Source of the DNA: Hemileia vastatrix
Lineage: Eukaryota > Basidiomycota > Pucciniomycetes > Pucciniales > Zaghouaniaceae
Reading direction: 5' to 3'
DNA: 64,000 nt
Assembly (NCBI GenBank): GCA_030280995.1
Contig: JASXTE010000017.1
Location: forward strand, 6,647,001 to 6,711,000
How positions within the stretch are numbered: the first letter of the stretch is position 1; every line of letters starts with the position of its first letter. Below, one piece after another: positions 29,017 through 41,763 of the stretch. Made by a program: the position numbers and the translations under genes. The notes below the pieces were generated by a model that was not told the DNA's origin, ran no database searches, and worked only from the letters and a program-made list of their open reading frames with translations.

Positions 29017-29774
29017 CAATGGGTCCTCTGAAGCGCTATTATATTTGTAAATACAATGATTAGAATAGAATAAAACAAATATATCAAAGAGTAAATGAAA
29101 CATAACAATATAGAGAAAAACATGAAACAATTAATTAAAACCCCAATTAAGCATCCAATTTTCCTGCCATTAATTCCCAAATCAGTAAGTGAAAATAGTG
29201 AATAACTAAACAAGATTGGAACATAGGAACTATGAGAAAAATAATTCCAAATAGATGGTACAGTCTGATTAAAGGATATTTTAAGTGAAACAAAAAATAC
29301 TTTGACGCAACAAAACATGTAATTAATCCCAATTTAGTATAAATTAATTTATCTATTTTTTCTAACACAATTAAGGGTCAAAAGAAGCGTCATTAATTAT
29401 TGTTTATTATTATATGAGAGGTATTATTTAATATATAAATTTAAGTAATTAATTTAAATATATTATAAGTCAATTTTACACTTATAATTATAATATATGT
29501 TTTTCAATTAATTAAATATAAATTTATAATTATTAAATACATAAAAATGCGCCATTATTTGTAGAATATATTATATTATGTTCAATTTAACTGTATATAA
29601 AAATTTATATAACCAATAAATTTAATGTAACACTTGTATATAATAAAATACTTATATAATTTTATTATGCAATAAAATATTAAGTTATATTCATTAAATA
29701 CAATTCTTACCCACTCTTTCAGGTTTTATAAGTTACATATCATTTACTGGACTCCTGGAATAGCCTGGCTGACA
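29017..29774 (-). repeat. Outer (older) family D LTR, second part
   Basis: Begins with CAATG (second copy of the duplication of D), then continues the LTR from the point where 19856 stops and ends GGCTGACA at 29774. It has visibly more differences from the D LTRs than they have from each other, so it is older. Confidence 0.88.
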
Positions 29775-30427
29775 AATTATCTCTTTTTTTCTTCTTTGGG
29801 AATGGAAATTTAGACTACTTGAAGCCCTTTTCTTTTTTTTCAAGGTCAAATTTTTCTCCTAATCATTGTTGCTGGCTTCTGACTCAGTTGATTGAGGCTC
29901 CTGCATTTGTTATTCAGCCTATTTAGAAGTAAGAAAATATAAATAAAAAATAGAATTGGTAAGATAAAGGAAAAAAAACTTACTTTAGTTAGATAAGGTT
30001 TGTTTATATTGCCATAAGGATCTATCGAAAAGATATCTTGATTTGTGGAAGTAAAATGAGGAGAGGCCTGAGTAGAAGAATGAAAAAGATTTCTTTTGAC
30101 ATCATTTTGGGAGATAGCATCTTCACAATCCAACATGTTTTCAGGATTAACATCAGCTTGCTCTCAAAAAATAGCATCCATCTCTTTAAAGTAAGGAGAT
30201 AAAGAATCAAGTTTATTTTCTATGTATTTTATACCTTTACTGATATTAAGGTCAGTAATACCAAAAGAAGTAGAAGATGAAAGAGTCTTTGCCTTCTTTC
30301 ATTTGGCTCAATAATTCTTGAAGAGTTCAGACAGCTGTTTAGGTAAGAGATCTATCCTTACCTTGGTCTTATTCCATGATTTGTTGGCCATTAGAAGATA
30401 AAAATTAACTTTTGATGCTGGGGCCAT
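29775..30427 (-). pseudogene. 5' half of split host gene: Myb/SANT-like N-terminal region
   Basis: ATG at 30427 opens one frame (MAPASKVNFYLLMANKSWNK). It runs to 29984 with three in-frame TGA codons, each explicable as CGA to TGA. A 65-bp intron follows (29919-29983, GTAAGT..AAATAG), then an exon from 29918 to the LTR at 29774 with further stops and a frame break. The stretch FGITDLNISKGIKYIENKL followed by SPYFKEMDAIF resembles a basidiomycete protein group with a Myb/SANT-like DNA-binding region and a C-P-Y/H-F..M-D-.-I/L-F motif; I know this from memory only. The C-terminal coiled-coil part is at 18930-19475, beyond the inserted LTR and element D. Confidence 0.5.
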
Positions 30428-32320
30428 CTTACTTTAGTTGTACTTTTGGTAAAAAAACAAGAATCATAGTTAGATTTAGTTTTCAGCCAGTTGATAAGAG
30501 TGAGATGATCATCTTTTTTAAATTGAATGGTATTTAATTTCTTGGCTGAGCATGTGAAGGAGGGAGTAGTGCAATTTTAAGAACAACTATGGGAAGGCTA
30601 CCTTTGAGAAGATATATGATGACAGGGCATGTTAAAATAATTGTGGATCAAAAAGAAGCAAAAACAAGTAGACGAGATGGTGAGGTTCTCTGAATGGAGA
30701 GAATAGATAGGATGTGATGAGAATGGGGGTGTTCAGCAAGGTAGAAGGCATATCCAGAGAGTAGTCAAAGATGTGTTTATGAATGAAAGTATGCCAAGAT
30801 GTGGTTATGACAGAAAGTTGTCCGATAAGTGGTTATGAAAAATTGAGTAGAAAAATTTCAGATAAGAGGTAAACTTTTACACTTAAAATTTCAAATAGTG
30901 AAACTATTAGTGAAAATAATTGCGGAAGATAATTAGGGTATAAGGATTTTTATCCACAATTAATTTAATTGCAGATTGGTCAACTTTGATACCCCCTAAA
31001 AATTAATTAACATTTGGAAAAAAACTCTCAACCTTTAAGGTCAAAATCTCAGCAACCACTGAATCAAATTCAAACCTGTTTGTGAGAAATAGAAGATAGC
31101 CTTCATGAGAATCTTATGTCTAAGGAAATGTGATATAAATAAGCCTAAGCCTAATTTATTACATTAAAACATTAAATAAAAATTTGTAAATTATGAAAAA
31201 AAGGTTCAACTTTAAAAGTCCATATCTCAGTAACCAGTGAACCAAATTCAAATCTGTTTGTGTGAAGTAAAAGGTAGTCTTAGGAGAATCTTAATTTAAA
31301 ACAAAATCAGATTTGAATAAAACTAAACCTAATTTCAAGTCCAATTTTCAAAATTTTACAACAACTTGAAAAGTGGTAATGGAGATGAGAACAAGAAGAG
31401 TTTAATAAGTCTACTGTTATCCAGATAAGAGTAATGCATATATTTAAGTATGAAATTTTCATAGAAGGAAAGAGATATCATATAGTCATGAAAAAAAGAG
31501 GTGAAACTTACTTTAATTGAAAAGTAAGAAAAATAGAGTGAGAAAGAATGATGTTGGAATTTGGGATAAATTCAATATGGAGTAAGTGAAATGCATAAAG
31601 AATGTGCAATTTATGTGTTTTAATGACATGGACCAAAAAAAAGTGAAATAGGTGAAATGAGGGATTATGAACATGCCAAGGAGGAATAATGACTAGGGTG
31701 ATGGAGCTAAAAAAGAAAGAAAAAAATGAGAGAAAGAAAGGGTTAATTTTACCATAAAAGACAAAAATAATCACTTGCAAAAAACAGTAAGATACAAGAA
31801 GAAAAAAAACAAAAACAAAACAAAAAATATAATTAGCAATCAAAAAAGCAAAAAAAATGAATAAAATGACTTACCTGGAGAGATGAATTGGGAAAATAAA
31901 TAAAGCCAAATTTTTTGATGGATGTTTGAAGAGAGTAGAAAGTATTTGAGGGATGAATAAAAAAAAGAAACAGTGAAAAATTATGCGATTACAGAATATA
32001 TGTAATTTCTGTTGAGCTGGTGAATGAAAACGATTGGGCCATCCAAAAAAAGTGAAATTCAGAGTAAATTCAAAATAAAAATGAATATGAAAAAAACAAA
32101 AACACCAAACCAAGTGAATAAATCACACAAGCTGAAAATCTGAAGAGTATGAAGAAAAAAATTAAAAGGGTTGTGGTTTGAGATGTTGGAGGGTGATTGG
32201 CATAATGACAGAGCATATTCTGGTGGAAAGAATGTTTTGTGATTCAAGGGAGGGGAGAGCTGGTGTAGTTTTGGATCCTATTCTTCATAAAGATCATTGA
32301 AAAGACATATAAGCTAAAGT
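30428..32320. other. Gene-free region with a diverged duplication
   Basis: No supported gene. Two diverged direct copies of about 135 bp lie at 31018-31152 and 31198-31334 (shared ATCTCAG.AACCA.TGAA.CAAATTCAAA). The rest is AT-rich; AG-rich 31380-32280 is rich in GAAA/GTGAA words. Confidence 0.5.
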
Positions 32321-35300
32321 CACCACATAATATTTGGGGGGGACTTGCTAGAAAGTCCTCAACTTAAAGTCAGATAGGACTCAGATGGAAAGCAGATGGA
32401 ACTCATGCTTAACTCTTCTTTAACAACAGCTTGAACTCTTGATTAATGATAAATGAATATTTACTGAAATAATTGTGAAACTTCAAAAAACTCTTATTAG
32501 ACATTACAATAAGAAAAGTTTAATAATCTTCTCAACACAAATTTCTTTTTCATTAAATATATTTTTATCTTATTTTTCAATTCTATTTAATCAATAAAAT
32601 TACAGAAAATTAGATTATTAATTCTAAAGTGATCATTTTTAAATTGATTTATTATTTTAAGAAAAACTTTTTCAAAACATATGAAAGCTAATATGTACCT
32701 TTTAAAGATCAAAAAATTGTTTATTGACAATTAAAAATAGTAATGTTTTAATAGAAACCATATAAAATGATATTGTATTGTATTTCATATAAGAATTTTT
32801 AGATTGAAAAATTATATTTGTTGAACTTAAATGAATTATATGAGAAGCACATTGAACCATCAGGATTTTTAAATATTTAGGTCTAGCACTAAGTAAAAAA
32901 CACACAAAACTAAAAAGATAAAAGGAAAAGAAAAACCTGAATCATGATTTATTGGTTAATTTTTAACTCAAGAAAGGACTTTCATATTTTATTTGTACTA
33001 ATAAATAATAAATAATAAATAATTTGTTTTGTAACTTCAAATAATTTTAATTTTTCATGTGTTATACTTCAATCATGTTTTTGCACCTTTTTTCATGTAG
33101 CAAAATTATTGAAATTTAAAGGAAAATAAATTCTACCTTTTTATAGCTATAGTGATTCCAAAAATACTTACTAAATATATAATATATCTTAACTAAATAA
33201 ATTCAATGTCTGAAATTCTGAATCTTGTTTTTTTTCCATTTATTTTTTGTAAGATTTCTTTGGGTAGTAAATTGATCTTATTTTTTTAAAAAACTGAATC
33301 AACTGTCAGTTAATTTTTATTTTGAAAAAAATTATACATTAAAATAACCTCAAATTTTCAAATGGAAATTATAATAAACTAATAACTATTTATTGACATA
33401 CAATTTAAAATTGGATTTTTACAGGAATACCATTTTTTTCAATAAAATTTTTCTTCTGTAGCTCATACAAAAAATTGTACATTTTATTTTTATGTTAATA
33501 TATGGAATTAAAGTTGGAAATTTATGCTGTATTATTGTTCAGTGACTCTTCTGAATATTGAGTTGGAGATTTTTTTAATCATTATACCAGTTTTTCTATA
33601 GAAAAATTTAATTTAAAACTTTTTTTTAAATACAAATGATTAATATTTTTAGCTCTTCACTTAGAAAATTTATATATTAGAAGAATTCTATTGTAATTAA
33701 TATAAATTCAAGAAAATTTTTTAAATTTTTTATTTGTCATATTTCTATATGTTTCTTTTGAAGTTTAAACAGAGTACAAATTTGAAAGTGCACATGTTTG
33801 CTTTCAAGGACAAAATATTTCACAAGGTTAAATCACATCTTAAAATTTTTACATCATTTTCAGATAAAACAATAAATTTTAAAGATTTTTTAATGCTTAA
33901 TAGTAATAAAATACTAAAATTATTAAGTAAAAAAGTAAATTTTTATTTTTACAACAGGTAAATCTATACAATACACTATATTTGATATTCTTTTCACCAA
34001 AAAAGACTACACATATACTCTTAGTTAATTAATTTATCAAATAGAAATACTTGGGTAAATAAATTTTAATAAAAGTAAGTTAAACAAGAAGAATTCTAAC
34101 TATTTAGAAAAAAAAATGGTTTTTGAGAGATTTTTTTGTGATAAAATTTCAATTCATAAAGAAAATGTTTCATTTTGCAAGTTAAACCAATAATTGCCTT
34201 ATTTTTTGGTATAAACTATGACATATCCATCTAAAAAAGAATTTAATACTCAGAAGGAGATGTATAGTTTTTATTGAAAACAAGAACAATTTTCTATCAG
34301 ATTGGTTTAAATATGAACCAAAAATGGGACTTGTATTATTACATAAGATAGATCTATAAGACTAAGTTTTGAGCTGTTCTTTCTCTATCATATGAAAGAA
34401 AATCATATTATACTGTGTGTAAATAAAAATTCTCATTTTTTGAATTTAAATTTTTTCTAAAGTTATCTATAATTTTACTTATTTGCAGAATTTTATGTAT
34501 TATTTAATATAAATCTTGTTGATAAAGAAATATACATTTATATACATTAAAAAATAAAAAATCAAATTTTAAAAAAAATATAAGAAAATCTTAAAGCTTA
34601 ACTTACCTTCAACAACAGTCAGAACCAGGAGGGCATTGGGAGTTCAATCTATTTTCCATAAAAACTTAGACATAAGTTAAAGAAGATGTATTCATTTTCA
34701 TCAAGAATATTTAGTAATGAAGATAACTCAAAGAGTTTTCTCTGTTAATGAATTAACAATAATTTGAATTTTAAGACATATTAAAATTTTTTCTTTTGTG
34801 TTTTTAATAATTAAATCTATTAATTCAGGTATTTAAAAAGATTTAAATACAAAAAATCAAGCTAAAAGGTGGGATATATCCAAATATTTTATGTTTTTTT
34901 GTTTTTTTTAATTATATAATTCATGTAAAATATGTTCTGTGCCTCACCAACAGAGCTGGCAGTCAAATTAAAAGGAAAGTGTGCTCAACTTATCATTCTC
35001 ATATTAATGGTTTAGCTTTTAATATTGGTTTTTTTGTTGAAAATTATTTCTAGAAATTACCAATATTACTTATTTTATCATCATAGGCATAATGTGTAAC
35101 CAAATTCCATGAAATATTTTTTTAGAAATTTTTAGTATTTTTTCACTTCTAAATTTTATATTTCAATGCTTATACTTAAAAATCTAATATTTATAAAAAT
35201 TAGACATTACAGATGTCCTATAAATGAAAAAAGTTGTAAACAAGACCATACACCAGAATATACCATCATTGTATGTTTAAAAATTGATACATATTTCTAT

Positions 35301-36934
35301 TCACACAAGGTGAGCAATTTATAGCCATAAACCAGTCCTTAAACTCAATTAACTACATCTGTGTCTTTAATTGATAAATTAATTGATAGGTGTACCCTGA
35401 GGTTTGGCCAAAAGTCAGAGTACAACATCAGTTTATGGCCAACTTTTTTGCCTCCCTCACCACCCCTGCCTACAAATATTTATTCTCTACACTCATCACA
35501 TATTTTCATCCCTATATATCTCTTCTCTAGCCTTATTTACTCCCTATCTATCTCAAAACACCCCTTACCACCCCTTACTACACCTTACCACTCCTTTTGC
35601 ACCATCTGCACCCCTCCTCAGCCCTTGAAAAACCTTTCACTACCCTCCTTACCCCTCAATACTCATTTGGCTACCCCCTGAACCCTCAATTCCCCTTTTG
35701 CTACACTCCCCACCCCTTCTACCCCTTGAGCTACCCTCACATCAACTCCTACACCTTTCACTTCACTCCCCAGCCCACCTGAGCCCATACCTTCCCCTCA
35801 CCATCCAACTCATCTTCCTTTGATTCCCCCCCTACCCCCCTTCTCTGCACTCCCCACCCTTTTTTCTTTCTATGGAGTAAAAGGGGTAGAAAGTAGTGGG
35901 TAAGTGAGCAAAAGGGATGTAGAGGGGTTAAGAGAGATGAATAATGGTATGGAGGGGAAATAAAATGAAATGGATGGGAGAGGAAAGTGAGGTTAAAGAG
36001 AGAGATTAATCTAAGAGGGGATGTGTTTTTGATTCATAAGAGGGGAGAGGATAGGAATAGAAAGAGAAGGATTTTTCTTCAAAAAAGTGATATGATAGAA
36101 AAATTGAAGAATTATGCGCAAGGGAAGGGAAAGACTGATGACCTGAAATTTTTAAAAAAAAATATTAGACTTCTAGTGAATAATCAACTTTTAATGTGCT
36201 TCAATCTTAAGAAAAATTCCTCCCTTCATAATTAGATATGCTGAAGATGGAGAAAAGTAGTTTTTAAAGAATAATAGTACCTGTGCATTGATTGTACTTA
36301 CTGGTAAAAAAACTATATATACTTTTTTTATAAATTATATGTTTAACTATATTATTCTTTTATTCATTATGAAGATTTTTTTGAGCTCTACAGATCCTTT
36401 GAAGGTTCACAAAATTTGCTGCTATTTAATCATACATAAAGATAAAATATCATATTTTTTATAATTTTCACTGAAAATAATGTGATGATTAATATCACTA
36501 CACTATATAGTATTTATTTAATAATTTATGAATATACTTAATAATTTAAATATGTAATTGAGCTATAATATCTGAATGCTTATGTAAAATGAAGTTTAAT
36601 TAAATCTACAATGAGGATTATTTTTTTTGAAATAATAAAAAAAGCACCATTTTTTAAAAAAAATCTTATGTTTTTACCAGCCTGTTTTAGCTATGGGGTG
36701 CACTTATTTCAGCCTTATATCAAATAATCATATTGTTCAGATTCTGAAAAAATTTCAAGTAATGAATTCATTGGCTTCAATGATAATTAAACAATGATTC
36801 ACCATGAATTCAACAAACTTTCACCCTTGTTTCTTGGATTGTTCATGGGAAGCTCAATTAATACTCAATTTGTGATGAATAAGCGTTCAAGGTTGCAGAA
36901 TTTCTAGCAAGTCTTCCCCCCATATTGCGTGGTG
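32321..36934. mobile_element. CACTA-like non-autonomous element, 4.6 kb
   Basis: Left end CACCACATAATATTTGGGGG then GACTTGCTAGAAAGTCC. Right end, reversed, CACCACGCAATATGGGGGG then GACTTGCTAGAAATTC. Ends and subterminal words match the two ends of the complete 261-bp MITE at 55825-56085. Flanking triplets are agt and agc, an imperfect 3-bp duplication. The inside is AT-rich with no transposase or other long ORF, so it would depend on an autonomous relative. Alternative: two separate old MITE ends. Confidence 0.5.
35440..36170. repeat. Polypyrimidine block followed by polypurine block
   Basis: 35440-35870 is almost pure C/T on the plus strand with many CCCC(T/A)ACC words. From 35870 to about 36170 the same strand becomes A/G-rich (AGGGGT, GGGGAAA). 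The strand switch makes a loose inverted arrangement inside the CACTA-like element. No convincing ORF. Confidence 0.6.
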
Positions 36935-37642
36935 AGCGTTATCTAAACCCAAGTCATAATCAGAGTCAGAAGCTAAAGTTAAAGTGATAGCATTCATAGC
37001 TGAGTGAAGTTTCTTACTAGTAGAGAAATGCTTTATTATTTTTGGTAGAAGGTTTAGGTGATGAGTGGGAGGTGGGAATTTTCCACCAAATGGGAAGGTG
37101 GGGTGTGTAGATAGAAAAAAATTTTATGTGTTTGCCACCAAAATTAAGTAGAATAGAGTGAAGAGACACATAAGGATGAGAAAAAAAGGTTATGTGTTTG
37201 CTACCAAAATCATGTAGCATAGAGTGAAGAGGAACATAAATATGGTATCCGCAATTATATGTCATGTGGCTTATTACAGATAAATCATGGATGTGATGAG
37301 TTTGGGATCAGGAATTAGGAATGTAAATTGGGGTATAAGAGGTGGGATAATGCATTATCATGAAATCCTTATCCACTAGCCCTGGGGCTAGTGGATAAGA
37401 ATTATCTGCAACTAAAAACGTCTGATCCTGGAAAACAAAATTCCTGAGCCCTAATTGTGGATTCCTGAGCCTTGATACCCCCTAATGTCTATATGTTGAA
37501 GAGGAGGAAGAGAAGATGAATATATGTTTGATCAAATATGAAAATTTAAAGAATGGGGACATTCTTCATTGGAAGGAGGATGTGGAAGTCAAAAGTTTAG
37601 TATGGAACATAAGCGATTAAAACAGGATTTTTGGGTAATGAT
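36935..37642. other. Gene-free region with a 68-bp duplication and a palindrome
   Basis: Direct duplication 37111-37178 / 37179-37245 (shared TTATGTGTTTGC.ACCAAAAT). A palindrome with two perfect 15-base arms and a 2-base centre lies at 37368-37399 (CTTATCCACTAGCCC). No gene. Confidence 0.55.
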
Positions 37643-38683
37643 TGTTGAGATTGTAAAGGCCAATATAATTTTAAAATGTTATATTAAATAAATTAAGTAT
37701 TGAAAGTGGTTAAAAGGGGTTGATTTTAGGGGTTAAGATTTAACAAATAATTACCAGACAGAAAATGCTAGTATAGGTCTAAAAGTGTATGGAAATTAAA
37801 GATAGGAGTCTCAAGAACCTTTGATAATTTTTCTGGAATTTTTATTATTTTTCTACTTTTTTTAATAATCTTACAAATTATTTTTGATTATTTTTGACTT
37901 TTCATAATTTGCTTAACTTTGATGATTTATTACTAGGTAAACAGGGCTGCAAAGGCTACAAAAATTAGAATGTAATATAAAAGAGAAGTAGCTCTATCAT
38001 CTGTAATCTTTCTAAATGTTTTATTAGTATTTTAAAGGTTCTAATTGAGTCCAGAAGTCCGTACAAGCTCCATACAAACTCCAGAGATCTCCAGACAAGC
38101 TCCGGAATGCTCTGGTTAGTGAAAGTAGGGCTCGTGACTTAATATGCATATAAATCCTGTAGACTCAAAATTAGATAACATCAGTGAATCATAAAAATTA
38201 TACAACCCACAAACAACAATGCATATATAACAATAATTAAATATTTTTCATAACAATTAATAAAATTGTTATACCCTTATAAAAATAACACTTTTAAATA
38301 AAAAATTATTAAATTCACTCATCATCATTAATATAAACTTATATGGTACCATTTTAAAGGTCTCATCACCAGGGATCTGAATTTAACAACTAAATTTTAT
38401 AAAAATAAAAAACTTCATAAAAATATATTATTCAATCATTTATATAACTTTTCTAAATACAACTTTACTGTTGTGTTTTTCAACCTCAATATAAAGAACA
38501 CTGATTCTACATCTCAAAAACATCAATAAAAGTAGCTTATTGGTTATTTCTTATCAAGTAGAGGTTATAGCTTAGATAATTGTGAACTCTTTATTTACTT
38601 AAAGGGACAGGGTCTTTTTTGGTTTATCCAACTCACTTGGATTCTGCTTACAGCAAGGCAACTGTAAGAGTCTTTCTTTAACA
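37643..38683 (+). repeat. Old solo LTR of family A/B
   Basis: About 1041 bp, TGTTGAG...TTTAACA, reading the opposite way to elements A and B. Matches the family LTR at several places: TTAACTTTGATGA.TT, AGAAGTAGCTCTAT, the TCCAGA/GTCCGTAC array in a decayed form (38050-38120), and GGATTCTGCTTACAGCAAGGC near the 3' end. CpG sites of the array are largely lost. No internal region adjoins it. Candidate flanks atgat / atgtg match poorly. Confidence 0.7.
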
Positions 38684-38801
38684 ATGTGCGTAGCATGCAG
38701 GCACACACATCCGGGTGGAAGTCCGGAATTGTGTGCAAGGCTGCTAAACGCCTCCATCGCACACAGGTAGCAAGCTCATATTAAAGAATAATTGTTGTTG
38801 A

Positions 38802-38984
38802 CACTACAATAAATGTTTGTTTTTTCTTGGGCGCAACAATTACGCAACAGTTAAGTAACAATTATTTTTGGCACTTAAAGGTCTTAGGTGGGTCTTAAGT
38901 GCGAAAAAAAATTGTTTCATAACTGTTGCACAACCGTTGCATAATTGTTGCGCAACATGGCGAAAAAAAACATGTGCTGAAGTG
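38802..38984. mobile_element. CACTA-type fold-back MITE, 183 bp
   Basis: Begins CACTACAATAAATG and ends CATGTGCTGAAGTG. Long, imperfect inverted arms contain GCGCAACAATTA.GCAAC and its complement, around a short centre near 38880-38895. Flanked on both sides by TGA (38799-38801 and 38985-38987), the 3-bp duplication expected of CACTA elements. No ORF of its own. Confidence 0.75.
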
Positions 38985-39656
38985 TGATTTGGTGGAAAAA
39001 AGAGGTTTTTTGAAATTGAAGATTTCTAACTTTGATACCCCCTATTATAGTGTTTTCTTGATTAGGGCGTTAATGCATTTTTGCTCTCTTTATTTTTTTC
39101 ACTTGAAAGATTTAGTTTTCTCTATGTCTCACACAGTTGGTCCTGAAATCATTCTCTTTTCTTTAGCTAACTGACAAACAATTGTCTGCTAGTTTTTCAC
39201 CCAAAAGGCAAGTAAAGATCCATAAAATATATAATATTAGTACATTATCAAATATCAAGAAATTTTATCTCCCCCATAATTATTAAAATGGGCCATTCTT
39301 TCAATTTCTCAACAATCCATAGCCTTAAAACTCGAATACTACGAATTCAACCGAATCAGAACATTTAACTGCTACAACCAATGAGTTAATGATAACCTGA
39401 AACTGACTAAAAAAAATTATAACCATATTAATATAAAAGCCACTACCTGTTCAACATCCATTTCTTCTTCCGAAATCCGTTTTTATTCCACTTCTTTGGT
39501 GTGTTATCCCTTAAAACCCTTACAGATGATAGCACTCCTTTCTCAGTTAATTGCTAAGACTCGTTCTGAAATATAAAATTTTTAATTAAATTTTAAGTGG
39601 AAAGAGTTAAAGGACAGAGCAAAAAGAAGAAGAAGAAAAGATACTTTTTCTCCTAA
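38985..39656. other. Intergenic, no gene recognised
   Basis: AT-rich flank of the MITE, downstream of the secreted protein gene on its strand. No repeat or long ORF. Confidence 0.4.
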
Positions 39657-40004
39657 TTATATTGGAATTCCGTAATAAACAAATTTATCATCATTAGGAT
39701 TAAAATTCTCAATTACTGAAATTTTGATTTTCTTTTTTCCCGGTTTGAGAGTCCAAGCGTGAACTTTCTCTCCATTTTTGTCATCAATAGTTACTTGCAA
39801 TTTTTGGTCTCCTACATTTTTTGTGTAAAATCTTACTTTACCTCGCACAAGGGTACAGGTTATTGATAACCCATTCTTGCAGAAGCCTTCTCCAATTTTA
39901 ATCTCGTGGGAGACTGAATTGTGAAATAAAACGAAAAACAGTACACCGGATAACAACTTGAACATTAAAAGATGATTTCGGGATTTTTTTAATATGCCTT
40001 TCAT
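39657..40004 (-). CDS. Small secreted protein, candidate effector
   Basis: 115 codons from ATG at 40004; a second in-frame ATG at 39965 gives a compact signal peptide (MFKLLSGVLFFVLFHNSVS). The mature part begins about HEIKIGEGF. It has two cysteines about eight residues apart (GFCKNGLSITC), is basic and beta-rich by appearance, and ends FVYYGIPI. No known domain seen. Small, secreted and lineage-specific is the usual profile of rust effector candidates, but two cysteines are few. A TATA box (TATAAAG, minus strand, 40099-40105) lies about 95 nt upstream of the first ATG. No intron is needed. It is the only intact-looking non-transposon gene in the window. Confidence 0.55.
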   Translation of the reverse strand: MKGILKKSRNHLLMFKLLSGVLFFVLFHNSVSHEIKIGEGFCKNGLSITCTLVRGKVRFYTKNVGDQKLQVTIDDKNGEKVHAWTLKPGKKKIKISVIENFNPNDDKFVYYGIPI

Positions 40005-41763
40005 GGAATACAGTAAAAACAAAATCAATTATTGATGACTCCAAGTCCGAAAAAGAAAAACAGGTAATGAAATGATGCCCAAGGTGATTGTGAAACGGCT
40101 TTATATGTTTTTCAAATTGAATGATAGATTATTTCATGTCTTTTCTTAGGATCATTCACCATTTGATTTTAAAGATAAAAATCCATGATAGACGATGGAA
40201 CGGTGTGAAACAAAGTTGTAGTATAGGCACTATGGGTTGAAACAAAAAATAAACAAGGAATCAAACCGTAAGAATATAAAAAAGATAAGAAAAATGATGT
40301 CTGTAAAGACACAAAACAATATAAACCACATGGTGTTTCATAGATCAATAACGATATCTGCCAGAGGCCGGAAATTATTTGAGTGAGGGCTCAGATAATT
40401 TTAGATTAGTTAACAAAGTGATACTAGGAATAGGAGTTCTGGATCGCCTTAGCCTTCTCTGTCAGGCACCCCACTAGGATTAAAAATAAAGCATGGTGAA
40501 AAAAGATGCGATTTAGTTCAGGTTTCTTGTTTTCTAGGTGTCAATTTAGACACGAATAGATATACCAAGACTTTAGGGAACAGTATGGTAACATCCTCCC
40601 TTGGGCCTGATTGACGCTACAGTTTTACACCACGCGTAAGTGTCTGCCTAAAAACACCATTTGTGTAAAAAAATTTCTTACAATCTCACCCAGCTCGGGG
40701 CATGAAGGAAATAGAGACTAATGTAGAGTAAAAAACACTAAGAAGTAGCAGATAATGAGGGAACAGTAGACCGTGCAATAAAAGTAGAAACGTTGTGATG
40801 GATATGTAAGGAGAGAAAACAGATACTAAGGAGCTTATTATGATCCATTGAATAGGGGGTGTTAATTCTGGCAAATCCGCACTTAACATAAATGCATATT
40901 TCAAAGCAAATCAGCCCTTAAATTTTGCAAAAAAAAATGACTTAGGGCATCAACCTCCGTGTCGGTAAAAATAAGTATATAATTGCATTTTACTTGCTCA
41001 TTTCATAATGAATTTCAATATTCAACCACCCTATGCAGTATCTTTTACTAATACCACATTTAGTTAATATTCAACCCTGGGACTTTGGCAGTCATTAGGT
41101 AAACCACGACTGCTAATTTTTTATGCATGCCATTCAATGCTCTCAATGAATAACTTGGTAAGAAAAAATAAGAGTATATTATTTTGTATGTGTGTTTAGA
41201 GAGCACATTTCCTAGTGGTTGCTTGGCATATTTTAGTAATTGAGGCTTGGAGTATGCAGCCAGTTGTGTAAAATAGTGAAAATTGATAAAATTTGGTGAT
41301 GAGTAGTGAGTATAGCAAATTGAAAAGATAATGTGTGAAACAGTGGTGGAAGCAAGGGTGTGATTAAGTATCTTGATGAGCAGTGCAAAATGAAAAAAAT
41401 TGGCAGAGAGAGATGCAAGTTAATGACACGAAGTAAGTATCCGTAAATATATATACTTGTACCCAACATTTACTGAAATGAATAGCTAATGTGAGGTATA
41501 AATGACACAGTACCGGAATATGCATCAAAGTATTAGTTAAGTGTGCATGGAGTGAGGTATTACCAACATGGTGATAGATGCCCTCCACAGCCATGTTGGT
41601 AAAGTGGTTTGGTATGCATATTTTACCAACTTATTCCCAAATTGTTGCTCAATAAGACTCTATTAACTAATTTATTCTGTAGTCATATAATAAAATGAGC
41701 AAAGTTGCTTGAGTAGCTTCTTTAATTGCCAAAACCTTATGCTACTTTTTTTCCCTCAACCAT
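40005..41763. other. Intergenic, no gene recognised
   Basis: Contains the promoter side of the secreted protein gene. An inverted pair TTACCAACATGG / CCATGTTGGTAA lies at 41560-41571 and 41591-41602. No supported ORF. Confidence 0.45.

Noticed and set aside
35361..35782. Pro/Ser-rich ORFs
   Set aside because: Translation of the polypyrimidine block in all three frames; no start or splice evidence.
38926..39174. 82-codon plus-strand ORF
   Set aside because: Starts inside the fold-back MITE and runs into flanking sequence; no protein-like features.
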